Below, piece after piece: positions 17,132 through 24,478 of a stretch of 42,370 bases of DNA. The DNA comes from Mycobacterium parascrofulaceum ATCC BAA-614. GTDB taxonomy: Bacteria; Actinomycetota; Actinomycetes; Mycobacteriales; Mycobacteriaceae. Within the stretch, counting starts at the first letter, position 1. The number at the start of each line of letters is the position of its first letter. The notes beneath the pieces are model-generated. The model ran no database searches. It had not been told where the DNA came from and saw only the letters and a list, made by a program, of their open reading frames with translations. The translations under genes and the position numbers were made by a program. The DNA is taken from assembly GCF_000164135.1 (NCBI RefSeq), contig NZ_GG770553.1:1004747-1047116 (forward strand), read 5' to 3'.

Positions 17132-17800
17132 ATGCTGGGGCACCTTTACGATCGCGCGCTGGACGGCGAGCGATGTTGGATCCGGCACGAGGACGGCGAA
17201 CTGCGGCCGCTGCCCGCGCACCGCTGGTTGGGCGTGCGATGTCCCGACGACCCATGTCCCGGTGACGGATCCGTCGGCGCCTTCGACGAAGACTTCGACG
17301 AAGCCGTCACCCAGATGTGCACCGGCCCAACGATCGAATTGGGTTGCGGCCCTGGACGATTGGTCGCCCGTCTGATCCAGCGCGGGGTACCGGCCCTCGG
17401 TATCGACCGCTCGGTGGCCGCGATCCGGTTGGCGGGACGCGGCGGCGCGCCGGTCCTGCTGGGCGACGTGTTCGACCCGCTGCCCGCGATGGGCCTGTGG
17501 CAGACGGTGTTGCTGGTCGACGGCAACGTGGGCCTCGGCGGGGACCCGTGCCGCATCCTGGGGCGGGCCGCCGAGCTGCTGGCGCGGGGCGGCCGGTGCG
17601 TGGCCGAGTTCGACGCCGAGAACATCGGCATCCGCTCCCGCTGGGTCCGGCTGGAGTCCGCGTGCGAGGTCGGGCCTTGGTTCCGCTGGGCGTCGGTCGG
17701 GGTCGACAGCGCCGCCGCCCTCGCCGCCCAGGTCGGCCTGACGCTGACCGGGGTGCGGCTGATCGGCGACCGGGTGATCGCCTGCCTGGCGGCCATGTGA
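17132..17800 (+). CDS. Class I SAM-dependent methyltransferase
   Basis: 222 aa from ATG 17132, with GAGGGA upstream. SAM-binding motif I is IELGCGPGRLVARL near residue 67, followed by an acidic strand GIDRSVAAIR and motif IV-like VLLVDGNVGLGG near 128-138. In other actinobacteria I recall similar methyltransferases encoded beside a molybdopterin-dependent oxidoreductase and glycosyltransferase-like genes; M. tuberculosis keeps the oxidoreductase (Rv0218) at this locus. Here those partners are absent, so the gene may be what is left of that cluster. Its stop overlaps a GTG (GTGA at 17797-17800) that opens a frame with no recognisable product. Target unknown. Confidence 0.8.
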   Translation: MLGHLYDRALDGERCWIRHEDGELRPLPAHRWLGVRCPDDPCPGDGSVGAFDEDFDEAVTQMCTGPTIELGCGPGRLVARLIQRGVPALGIDRSVAAIRLAGRGGAPVLLGDVFDPLPAMGLWQTVLLVDGNVGLGGDPCRILGRAAELLARGGRCVAEFDAENIGIRSRWVRLESACEVGPWFRWASVGVDSAAALAAQVGLTLTGVRLIGDRVIACLAAM

Positions 17801-17988
17801 GCGTGTCGCAGGCCGACCGGCGCGACGCCGACAGCAAACTGCGCCAACGCTCGAAACAGCACGTAAGCCCTCAGGGCAACCACCCGCCGGATGTCTTTTC
17901 GATGTCGGGCGTTACGTCGACGCAAACGTCAGTTTCGGACCTGGGGCCGGGGGTACGCTGCCCTCACACGACGGCAAGGAGGCCGAGT
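17797..17988 (+). other. Gap before lipC with a possible remnant reading frame
   Basis: GTG 17797 overlaps the methyltransferase stop in the way cotranslated genes do, and its frame (VSVSQADRRDADSK...) stays open into lipC, yet it shows no known domain. This could be the 5' scar of a deleted partner gene, or chance in GC-rich DNA. A possible lipC -10 box, TACGCT, lies at 17954-17959, and AAGGAGG at 17976-17982 is the lipC ribosome site. Confidence 0.3.
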
Positions 17989-19167
17989 ATGACATCGTGC
18001 GCGAAGTGGTTGCTGCGGGCGCGCCCCGGCGACTACGCGCTGGCCTTGAGCGTCGCGGGTGCTTCGCTGCCGGTGGTCGGCAAACACCTCGAGCCGTTGG
18101 GCGGCCTCACCGCGATGGGCATCTGGGGCGCCCGGCACGCCCCCGACTTCTTCTCCGGGATGACCAAGCCGCGCCAGCCGAAGGTCAGCCCCGAACCGCC
18201 CCGGGACCCGGTGAGCGCGCGCGACGTGTCCGTCGCGGCCCTGCGGGGGATCGTGTCGGCGGGGGACCTCGAACTGGACTGGCCGGCGGCGCTGCGGACG
18301 CCGCCGATCTGGGACGCGATGCGTCAGCGTCGCTACCTCCACCGTCGCGCGGTCCACTACGGCGACCACCCCGCCCAGGTGCTCGACGTGTGGCGCCGCA
18401 AGAACCTGCCCGCGCACCCCGCGCCGGTGCTGATCTTCGTGCCGGGCGGCGCCTGGGTGCACGGCAAGGCCATGGGCCAGGGCTCCGCCCTGATGTCGCG
18501 TCTGGCCGAGCTGGGCTGGGTCTGCCTGGCGATCGACTACCGCGTCGCCCCGCACCACCGGTGGCCGCGGCACATCATCGACGTCAAGACCGCCATCGCG
18601 TGGGCGCGCGCCAACGTCGACAAGTTCGGCGGCGACCGCGATTTCGTCGCCGTCGCGGGTTGTTCGGCCGGCGGCCACCTGTCCGCGCTGGCCGGGCTCA
18701 CCCCCGACGACCCGCGGTACCACGCCAAGCTGCCCGAAGGCGCCAACACCGAGGTCGACGCGGTGGTCGGCATCTACGGTCGCTACGACTGGGAGGACCG
18801 CTCCACGCCCGAGCGGGACAGGTTCGTCGACTTCCTCGAGCGGGTGGTGGTCAGGAAGAGGATCGACCGTCATCCCGACGTGTTCCGCGACGCGTCGCCG
18901 ATGGCGCGCGTGCACCGAAATGCGCCGCCATTCCTGGTGATTCACGGCAGCAAGGACAGCGTCATCCCCGTCGAGCAGGCGCGCAGCTTCGTCGACCGGA
19001 TGCGGGCCGTCTCGCATTCGATGGTCGGCTACCTGGAACTGCCCGGGGCCGGCCACGGCTACGACCTCATCGACGGGGAGCGGGCCGGGGCGGCGGCGCA
19101 CGCGGCTTCGCTGTTCCTCAACCAGGTGTACCGCACCAAGACAAACGCGGCCAAAGAGGTTATCTGA
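17989..19167 (+). CDS. lipC: Esterase/lipase LipC
   Basis: 392 aa from ATG 17989, chosen because AAGGAGG lies 6 nt upstream. M. tuberculosis LipC (Rv0220) is about 403 aa, is cell-surface associated and hydrolyses short-chain esters. The hormone-sensitive-lipase-like fold is clear: oxyanion region FVPGGAWVHG near residue 148, nucleophile elbow AGCSAGGHLS near 222-231, acid HGSKDSVIP near 322, and histidine in GAGHGYD near 352. The N-terminal ~100 residues are an extra region typical of this group. The gene lies 44 bp upstream of the WS/DGAT gene, the same order as Rv0220-Rv0221, suggesting linked lipid turnover. Confidence 0.94.
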   Translation: MTSCAKWLLRARPGDYALALSVAGASLPVVGKHLEPLGGLTAMGIWGARHAPDFFSGMTKPRQPKVSPEPPRDPVSARDVSVAALRGIVSAGDLELDWPAALRTPPIWDAMRQRRYLHRRAVHYGDHPAQVLDVWRRKNLPAHPAPVLIFVPGGAWVHGKAMGQGSALMSRLAELGWVCLAIDYRVAPHHRWPRHIIDVKTAIAWARANVDKFGGDRDFVAVAGCSAGGHLSALAGLTPDDPRYHAKLPEGANTEVDAVVGIYGRYDWEDRSTPERDRFVDFLERVVVRKRIDRHPDVFRDASPMARVHRNAPPFLVIHGSKDSVIPVEQARSFVDRMRAVSHSMVGYLELPGAGHGYDLIDGERAGAAAHAASLFLNQVYRTKTNAAKEVI

Positions 19168-19211
19168 ACTGCCGCTGCTGAGTATGGTCCCTCTATGGGT
19201 AAGGGGCAGCG

Positions 19212-20621
19212 GTGAAAAGGCTGAGCGGGTGGGACGCGGTCTTGCTCTACAGCGAGACGCCGAACGTGCACATGCACACGATCAAAGCCGCTGTGATCGA
19301 ACTCGATTCCGATCGGCGTGACTTCGGCATCGACGCCTTCCGCGAAGTCATCCGCGGCCGCCTGGGCAAGCTGGAGCCGTTCTGCTACCAGCTGGTCGAG
19401 ATCCCGTTCAAGCTCCACCATCCGATGTGGCGGGAGCACTGCGACGTCGACCTGGAGTACCACATCCGGCCCTGGCGGCTGCCCGCCCCCGGCGGGCGGC
19501 GGGAGCTGGACGAGGCCATCGGCCGCATCGCCAGCACCCCGCTGGATCGCAGCCGCCCGCTCTGGGAGATGTACTTCATCGAGGGCCTGGCGAACGACCG
19601 GATCGCGGTGGTCGGCAAGATCCACCACGCGCTCGCCGACGGCGTCGCCTCGGCCAACCTGATGGCCCGCGGCATGGACCTGCAGCCCGGGCCGGAGGGC
19701 GGGCCGTACGTTTCCGACCCGGCGCCCACCACGCGCCAGCTGATGAGTTCGGCCTTCGCCGACCACCTGCGCCACGTCGGGCGCATCCCGCACACGATCC
19801 GCTACACGGCCGAGGGCCTGCGCCGGGTGCGGCGCAGCTCGCGCAAGCTGTCCCCGGAGTTGAGCCGGCCGTTCGAACCGCCGCCGAGCTTCATCAACCA
19901 CAAGATCACCCCCGAGCGCCGGTTCGCCACGGCCACCCTGGCGCTGGCCGACGTCAAGGAGACCGGCAAACGGCTGGGGGCGACGATCAACGACATGGTG
20001 CTCGCCATGTCGGCCGGGGCGCTGCGGACGCTGCTGCTGCGCTACGACGGCCAGGCCGAACCCCTGCTGGCGTCGGTGCCGATGAGCTTCGACTTCTCGC
20101 CCGAGCGGATCTCCGGCAACCGGTTCACCGGGGTGCTGGTGGGCCTGCCGACCGATTCCGACGACCCGCTGGAGCGGGTGCGCTGCAGTCACGAGAACGC
20201 GATCGCCGCCAAGGAAAGCAACCAGCTGATGGGGCCGGAGCTGGTCAGTCGCTGGGCGGCCTACATGCCGCCCGCGCCCACCCAGGCCTTCTTCCGGTGG
20301 GCGTCCGGCCGCGACGGCGACAACAAGATCCTCAACCTGAACATCTCCAATGTGCCCGGTCCGCGTGAACGCGGCCGCGTGGGCGGGGCGCTGGTCACCG
20401 AGATCTACTCGGTGGGCCCGCTGACGGCGGGCAGCGGCCTCAACATCACCGTGTGGAGTTACGTCGACCAGCTCAACATCTCGGTGCTGTCCGATGGCGC
20501 CACGCTCAAGGACCCGCACGAGGTGACCGAGGCGATGGTCGCCGACTTCATCGAAATACGCAGGGCGGCAGGACTTTCCGAGGAGCTCACCGTCGTCGAA
20601 GCGGCGATGGCGCCGGCCTGA
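19212..20621 (+). CDS. Wax ester synthase/diacylglycerol acyltransferase (WS/DGAT), Rv0221-type
   Basis: 469 aa, the same length as M. tuberculosis Rv0221. Transfers an acyl group from acyl-CoA to diacylglycerol or a fatty alcohol to make storage lipid. The N-terminal acyltransferase active-site motif HHxxxDG is present as HHALADG, residues 138-144. Other blocks: LDRSRPLWEMY before it, and PMSFDFSP, ISNVPGPRE and NITVWSYVDQLNIS in the C-terminal half, including the NxSNVPGP signature. Starts at GTG 19212 with AAGGGG just upstream. Rv0221 is a low-activity member in published surveys as I recall. It may be cotranscribed with lipC. Confidence 0.94.
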   Translation: MKRLSGWDAVLLYSETPNVHMHTIKAAVIELDSDRRDFGIDAFREVIRGRLGKLEPFCYQLVEIPFKLHHPMWREHCDVDLEYHIRPWRLPAPGGRRELDEAIGRIASTPLDRSRPLWEMYFIEGLANDRIAVVGKIHHALADGVASANLMARGMDLQPGPEGGPYVSDPAPTTRQLMSSAFADHLRHVGRIPHTIRYTAEGLRRVRRSSRKLSPELSRPFEPPPSFINHKITPERRFATATLALADVKETGKRLGATINDMVLAMSAGALRTLLLRYDGQAEPLLASVPMSFDFSPERISGNRFTGVLVGLPTDSDDPLERVRCSHENAIAAKESNQLMGPELVSRWAAYMPPAPTQAFFRWASGRDGDNKILNLNISNVPGPRERGRVGGALVTEIYSVGPLTAGSGLNITVWSYVDQLNISVLSDGATLKDPHEVTEAMVADFIEIRRAAGLSEELTVVEAAMAPA

Positions 20622-20728
20622 GGGCCGCCCCGGAAACGGGACTCTCGACTGGTACCAACGTCATTTCCCCCGGCCGCTAGCATCGTCTGCGACAGCAGCC
20701 ACCCCTACCCGAAGGAGCTGTGCGGCCC

Positions 20729-21505
20729 GTGAGCGACGAAGCCAACGAACCCGAAGTCCTGGTCGAACAACGCGATCGGATCCTGATCATCACGATCAAC
20801 CGGCCGAAGGCCAAGAACGCGGTCAACGCGGCCGTGGCCAACGGACTGGCCGAGGCGGTCGACCGGCTCGACGGCGACCCGGGCCTCTCGGTGGGCATCC
20901 TGACCGGCGCCGGCGGATCGTTCTGCGCGGGCATGGACCTCAAGGCCTTCGCCCGGGGCGAGCTGCCCATCGTCGAGGGCCGCGGCATGGGCTTCACCGA
21001 GCGGCCGCCCGCCAAGCCGCTCATCGCCGCGGTCGAGGGCTACGCCCTGGCCGGCGGCACCGAGCTGGCGCTGGCCACCGACCTGATCGTCGCGTCCAGG
21101 GAGTCCGCCTTCGGCATCCCCGAGGTCAAGCGCGGGCTGGTCGCCGGCGGCGGCGGGCTGCTGCGGCTGCCGCAGCGCATCCCGTCGGCCATCGCCATGG
21201 AGCTCGCGCTCACCGGCGACAACCTGCCCGCCGAGCGCGCCCACGAGCTCGGGCTGGTCAACGCGCTGGCCGACCCGGGCAAGGCGCTCGACGAGGCGAT
21301 CGCGCTGGCCGAGAAGATCGCCGCCAACGGGCCGCTCGCGGTGGCGGCCACCAAGCGGATCATCGTCGAGTCGCGCGGCTGGAGCCCCGAGAACATGTTC
21401 GCCGAACAGAACAAACTGCTGGCCCCGGTGTTCGCCTCCAACGACGCCAAGGAGGGCGCGATCGCCTTCGCCGAGAAGCGTCCGCCGCGCTGGACCGGCA
21501 GCTGA
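20729..21505 (+). CDS. echA1: Enoyl-CoA hydratase EchA1
   Basis: 258 aa. Hydrates trans-2-enoyl-CoA in beta-oxidation. I chose GTG 20729, which lies 11 nt after GAAGGAG, over GTG 20720, which is only 2 nt after it. Crotonase features: INRPKAKNAVN, oxyanion segment SFCAGMDL near residue 65, LAGGTELAL with the first catalytic glutamate near 107, and GIPEVKRGLVAGGGG with the second near 130. Collinear with M. tuberculosis EchA1 (Rv0222). A possible -10 box, TAGCAT, is at 20678-20683. Complete C-terminal helices are present, unlike the crotonase encoded at 8877. Confidence 0.94.
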   Translation: MSDEANEPEVLVEQRDRILIITINRPKAKNAVNAAVANGLAEAVDRLDGDPGLSVGILTGAGGSFCAGMDLKAFARGELPIVEGRGMGFTERPPAKPLIAAVEGYALAGGTELALATDLIVASRESAFGIPEVKRGLVAGGGGLLRLPQRIPSAIAMELALTGDNLPAERAHELGLVNALADPGKALDEAIALAEKIAANGPLAVAATKRIIVESRGWSPENMFAEQNKLLAPVFASNDAKEGAIAFAEKRPPRWTGS

Positions 21506-21608
21506 GCCACCGGCCCGCTCCGCGCCGGTGCCGGGTGATCTAAGCTACAGTCGAACATGACACTTTTGGCCAGCTTTGTAACGCCGTGATACCGGAGAAA
21601 GTGCAAGC

Positions 21609-23120
21609 GTGAGTATTTCGTTGCTGCTGGAGATGGCCGCGTCGAGCAATCCCGACCGCACGGCCGTCGTTTCCCAGGGGGCCTCCGGCTCCCTGCGCCT
21701 GACGACGCAGCAGCTCAGCGACCTCGCCGACGGTGGCGCCGCGGTGATCGCCGCGTCGAACGCGAAACACGTGGCCTACGTGGGCACCGGAGGCGCGACG
21801 CTGCCGGTGCTGATCTTCGCGGCCGCCCGCGCCGGGGTGGCCTTCACCCCGATCAACTACCGGCTGTCCGCCGACGCCATCCAGGCGCTCGTCGAGCGCC
21901 TCCCCGAGCCCCTGGTGATCGTCGACGAGCGCTACCGCGACATGGTCGGCGCGGCCCCCGACCGGGTGATGACCACCGACGAATTCCTGACCGCCGCGCG
22001 GGGCGGGGCCGCTGGCTTCGAACCGGCGTTCCCCGACCCGGAGTCGGTGGCGATCGTGCTGTTCACCTCCGGCACCACGTCGCAGCCCAAGGCCGTCGAA
22101 CTGTCGCACAACAACCTGACCAGTTACGTCACCGGCACGGTGGAATTCGAGTCGGCCGGCGACAGCGACGCCGCGCTGATCTGCGTGCCGCCCTATCACA
22201 TCGCCGGGGTGGGCGCCGCCCTGTCCAACCTGTACGCCGGGCGCAAGATGGTCTACCTGCCGAATTTCGATGCGCAGGAATGGATTCGGCTGATCAACGC
22301 CGAAAGCGTCACGACCGCGACCGTGGTGCCCACCATGCTGGACCGCATCGTCGCCGCGCTCGAGACCGGCGGCCACGAGCTGCCCTCGCTGCGCAACCTG
22401 GCCTACGGCGGTTCCAAGGTGGGGCTGCCGCTGGTCCGCCGGGCCCTCGAGCTGCTGCCGCACGTGGGCTTCGTCAACGCCTACGGACTGACCGAGACGA
22501 GCTCCACCATCGCGGTGCTGACCCCGGACGACCACCGGGCGGCGCACGGCGCATCGGCGGCTCCGGTCGCCAGGCGGCTGGCGTCGGTGGGGCGTCCGGT
22601 GCCCGGCATCGAGATCGAGATTCGCGACGAGGACGGCAACGTGCTCGGGCCCGGTCAAACCGGGGAGCTGTTCGTCCGCGGCGAGCAGGTCTCCGGGCGC
22701 TACACCGGGATCGGTTCGGTGCTCGACGAAAACGGTTGGTTCCCAACCAAAGACATCGCCATGCTGGACGAGGACGGCTACCTGTTCATCGGCGGCCGCA
22801 GCGACGACACCATCATCCGCGGGGGCGAGAACATCGCGCCGGCCGAGCTCGAAGAGGTGTTGGTCGAGCACCCGCACGTGCGGGACGTCGCCGTGGTCGG
22901 CGTGGAGGATCCGCAGTGGGGGCAGGCCATCGTCGCGGTGGTGGTGCCCCGTCCCGGCGCGGAACCGGATCCCGAGGAACTGCGCGAGCACGTCCGGAAA
23001 AGCCTGCGCGGGTCGCGAACCCCCGACCGAGTAGTCTTTCGCGACGAGCTGCCCACGACCCCCACCGGCAAGGTTCTTCGCCGGGAGATCATCGAGATGC
23101 TAGAAGGGCTACGTGCATGA
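21609..23120 (+). CDS. Acyl-CoA synthetase (FadD-type ANL ligase)
   Basis: 503 aa from GTG 21609. ANL ligase with P-loop LFTSGTTSQPKAVELS near residue 152, A5 motif NAYGLTETSS near 294, hinge PTKDIAMLDEDGYLFIGGRSDD near 382 (given here only as landmarks TKDIAM and GGRSDD), and the adenylation lysine in TPTGKVLRRE near 485. About 25-35% similar in style to other medium-size FadD proteins; the substrate is not predictable by eye. Its stop overlaps the start of the next small gene (ATGA at 23117-23120), so both are translated together. I recall no equivalent between echA1 and Rv0223c in M. tuberculosis, so with the next three genes it forms an accessory cassette. Confidence 0.9.
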   Translation: MSISLLLEMAASSNPDRTAVVSQGASGSLRLTTQQLSDLADGGAAVIAASNAKHVAYVGTGGATLPVLIFAAARAGVAFTPINYRLSADAIQALVERLPEPLVIVDERYRDMVGAAPDRVMTTDEFLTAARGGAAGFEPAFPDPESVAIVLFTSGTTSQPKAVELSHNNLTSYVTGTVEFESAGDSDAALICVPPYHIAGVGAALSNLYAGRKMVYLPNFDAQEWIRLINAESVTTATVVPTMLDRIVAALETGGHELPSLRNLAYGGSKVGLPLVRRALELLPHVGFVNAYGLTETSSTIAVLTPDDHRAAHGASAAPVARRLASVGRPVPGIEIEIRDEDGNVLGPGQTGELFVRGEQVSGRYTGIGSVLDENGWFPTKDIAMLDEDGYLFIGGRSDDTIIRGGENIAPAELEEVLVEHPHVRDVAVVGVEDPQWGQAIVAVVVPRPGAEPDPEELREHVRKSLRGSRTPDRVVFRDELPTTPTGKVLRREIIEMLEGLRA

Positions 23121-23413
23121 TCAAGAACGGAACCCGCCTGGCCAGCCAGGTGTGTGACACGCAGGTGATCGTCGTCAGGAGCGCCGACAGCCTCGACGAC
23201 TTGCGTTGTGGCGGTGCGCCGATGGTGCCGATCGGCGCCGAGCGTTCCGGCGAACCGGACCCGGCCTTCTCCGGCGGCACCGTGATGGGCAAGCGCTACG
23301 TCGACGAGACCGGCGCCGAGGTGCTGGTGACCAAGCCGGGCGCCGGGAGCCTGAGCGTCGGTGCGACCGCGCTGCAGCTCAAAGAGGTCAAGCCGCTGCC
23401 GGCCAGCGACTGA
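23117..23413 (+). CDS. Small protein resembling a degenerate tandem desulforedoxin
   Basis: 98 aa, translationally coupled to the ligase (ATGA overlap). Residues 5-38 align with desulforedoxin (pattern G.xY.C..CG.xV.V...L.CCG..MV): SQVC at 10-13 stands for CxxC and LRCGGAPMV at 29-37 for LxCCGxxMV, so C13 and C31 survive of four ligands. Residues 58-91 repeat the pattern a second time (KRYVDETGAEVLVTKPG...LSVGATALQL) with all four cysteine positions replaced by V, T, V and G. Desulforedoxin itself is a homodimer of such a unit, so this would be a covalent pseudo-dimer that has lost the FeS4 site in one half and half of it in the other. No signal peptide; ends KPLPASD. Function unknown: perhaps a scaffold or regulator of the ligase, or a two-Cys metal site formed by dimerisation. 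Confidence 0.75.
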   Translation: MIKNGTRLASQVCDTQVIVVRSADSLDDLRCGGAPMVPIGAERSGEPDPAFSGGTVMGKRYVDETGAEVLVTKPGAGSLSVGATALQLKEVKPLPASD

Positions 23414-23417
23414 GCCG

Positions 23418-24050
23418 TCACTCGGCGATCTTGTTGCGGACCACGAATTCCCTTGCCTTGATGAGGAATTCGAGTTGATCGCCGACCTGGCGCAACGGGT
23501 CGATGCTGCCCGTCGAGCGGGACAGCACGATGGCGCCTTCCAGGGCGGCGATTGACATCACCGCCAGCGAGGCCGCGCAGGGCTCGTCGAAGCCGTCGTG
23601 GGTGAACGCCCGGGTCAGCGCGGCGCACCAGCGGCCCAGGATGGCGCCGGCCTCGGCGGAGAGCTTGGCGTCGTCATCGTCCGAGCCGATCGCCGCGGCC
23701 ACCACGGGGCAGCCCGCGTTGAAGCCGCCCTCGGTCAGCTTGCGCTCCCAGAATTCGACGAACTTGCCCAGCAGCACCCGGGCGCCCTGCTCGGCGGCGT
23801 CGTCGATCATCGCCGTGATGGCGTCACCGGAATACCGCAGCGCCTCGATCAGGATCTGATTGCGGCCGTCGGGAAAGTGGTAGTAGACCGAACCGCGTGG
23901 CGCGCCGCTGCGGGCCAGCACCGCGTCGATGGTCACGCCGGCGGCGCCTCGTTCGCGCATCACCTCGGCTGCGCTGGCCAGCATTTTCTTGCGCGTGCCG
24001 CCGCGCTTGGTAGGGGGGATGTCCTGCACGGTCTCGCTCGTGGTCGCCAC
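23418..24050 (-). CDS. TetR/AcrR-family transcriptional regulator
   Basis: 210 aa from GTG 24050, chosen because GGGAGG lies 7 nt upstream; a longer open frame upstream is rejected. N-terminal helix-turn-helix: KMLASAAEVMRERGAAGVTI...GAPRGSVYYHFPDG (landmarks RKKMLASAAE and GSVYYHFPDG, residues about 18-65), in which the recognition helix region reads APRGSVYYHF. This variant and the C-terminal FEFWERKL..GGFNAGCPV segment resemble the LmrA/YxaF subgroup. It converges on the small desulforedoxin-like gene (4-bp gap) and is preceded by a 43-codon ORF 23 bp upstream. It probably controls its own transcript and the ligase operon, through the palindromes at 24238-24253 and 24367-24382. Confidence 0.92.
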   Translation of the reverse strand: MATTSETVQDIPPTKRGGTRKKMLASAAEVMRERGAAGVTIDAVLARSGAPRGSVYYHFPDGRNQILIEALRYSGDAITAMIDDAAEQGARVLLGKFVEFWERKLTEGGFNAGCPVVAAAIGSDDDDAKLSAEAGAILGRWCAALTRAFTHDGFDEPCAASLAVMSIAALEGAIVLSRSTGSIDPLRQVGDQLEFLIKAREFVVRNKIAE

Positions 24051-24073
24051 TCTCGTGCCTCCCGGGGCCAACG

Positions 24074-24205
24074 TCACGCAGCGTGCGAATGCCGCAGTAC
24101 CGGCCAATGCATGCCGCGCGGGCTGAAGCGGAAACTCCGGCGCTTCAGGTCGGGCATCTCGCGGGTGAATTGATAGCCGCCGATGTTCAGCTCGATGATC
24201 CACAT
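24074..24205 (-). CDS. Small ORF (43 aa) ahead of the TetR gene
   Basis: ATG 24205 to TGA 24074-24076, preceded by GGGAGA with 6-nt spacing and by a good promoter. The peptide begins MWIIELNIGGYQF and ends MHWPVLRHSHAA. By hand count 36 of 43 codons end in G or C, as expected for real coding sequence here. It is basic and aromatic in the middle (KRRSFRFSPRG) and histidine-rich at the end, with no cysteine and no membrane segment. I do not recognise it. It lies 23 bp upstream of the TetR gene in the same direction, so they share an mRNA. It could be a small effector, a leader peptide, or a ligand or partner of the regulator. No radical-SAM or other peptide-modifying gene is nearby. Confidence 0.6.
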   Translation of the reverse strand: MWIIELNIGGYQFTREMPDLKRRSFRFSPRGMHWPVLRHSHAA

Positions 24206-24237
24206 GATTCTCTCCCGGCCTGTGCGCCGACCATGAT

Positions 24238-24276
24238 TATGCTGAGAAGCATATAAGACATCGGTCCAGTAACCAA
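24238..24276 (-). promoter_or_regulatory. Promoter of the small ORF-TetR operon with operator over the -10
   Basis: Read on the minus strand: -35 TTGGTT (24276-24271), a 17-bp spacer, and -10 TATGCT (24253-24248). The -10 forms one arm of a 16-bp palindrome, TATGCTGAGAAGCATA, at 24238-24253. A repressor bound there would block the promoter, which suggests autoregulation by the TetR protein encoded downstream. Confidence 0.6.
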
Positions 24277-24366
24277 ATCAACTTCCTAGAAAACCGCAAA
24301 AGCACGGTAAATTCGCATTTTGGACCGCTTCTGCGGTGGTGTGCGGAATCGCGGCCACCGGCGTTC

Positions 24367-24382
24367 TATGCTGTTTTGCATA
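24367..24382. promoter_or_regulatory. Second copy of the TATGCTG....GCATA palindrome
   Basis: TATGCTGTTTTGCATA at 24367-24382 matches the palindrome at 24238-24253 in 12 of 16 positions, including all of TATGCTG and GCATA, with only the centre different. It lies 129 bp upstream of the first copy with respect to the TetR operon. Two copies of the same uncommon AT-rich palindrome in one intergenic region point to a repressor binding two sites, possibly with looping. The rest of 24206-24411 is AT-rich and shows no gene. Confidence 0.55.
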
Positions 24383-24411
24383 ATTTTGGCGGCCGGGGAG
24401 GGCCGGAAACG

Positions 24412-24469
24412 CCGAACGTGCACCCACCGCGAGAAATCAGCGAAAACCTCGCGGTCAGTGCACGTTCGG
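24412..24469 (-). terminator. Two-tier hairpin after the aldehyde dehydrogenase gene
   Basis: Outer arms CCGAACGTGCAC (24412-24423) and its exact complement (24458-24469); inner arms CCGCGAG (24427-24433) and CTCGCGG (24448-24454) with an AT-rich loop. It begins 10 bp beyond the stop of the minus-strand aldehyde dehydrogenase gene, where a terminator is expected, and separates it from the operator region. Confidence 0.65.
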
Positions 24470-24478
24470 TGCGGACGC

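Noticed and set aside
24074..24205. Small ORF as a mycofactocin-like or other RiPP precursor
   Set aside because: It lacks the MftA C-terminus and there is no radical-SAM, RRE or peptidase gene in the neighbourhood.
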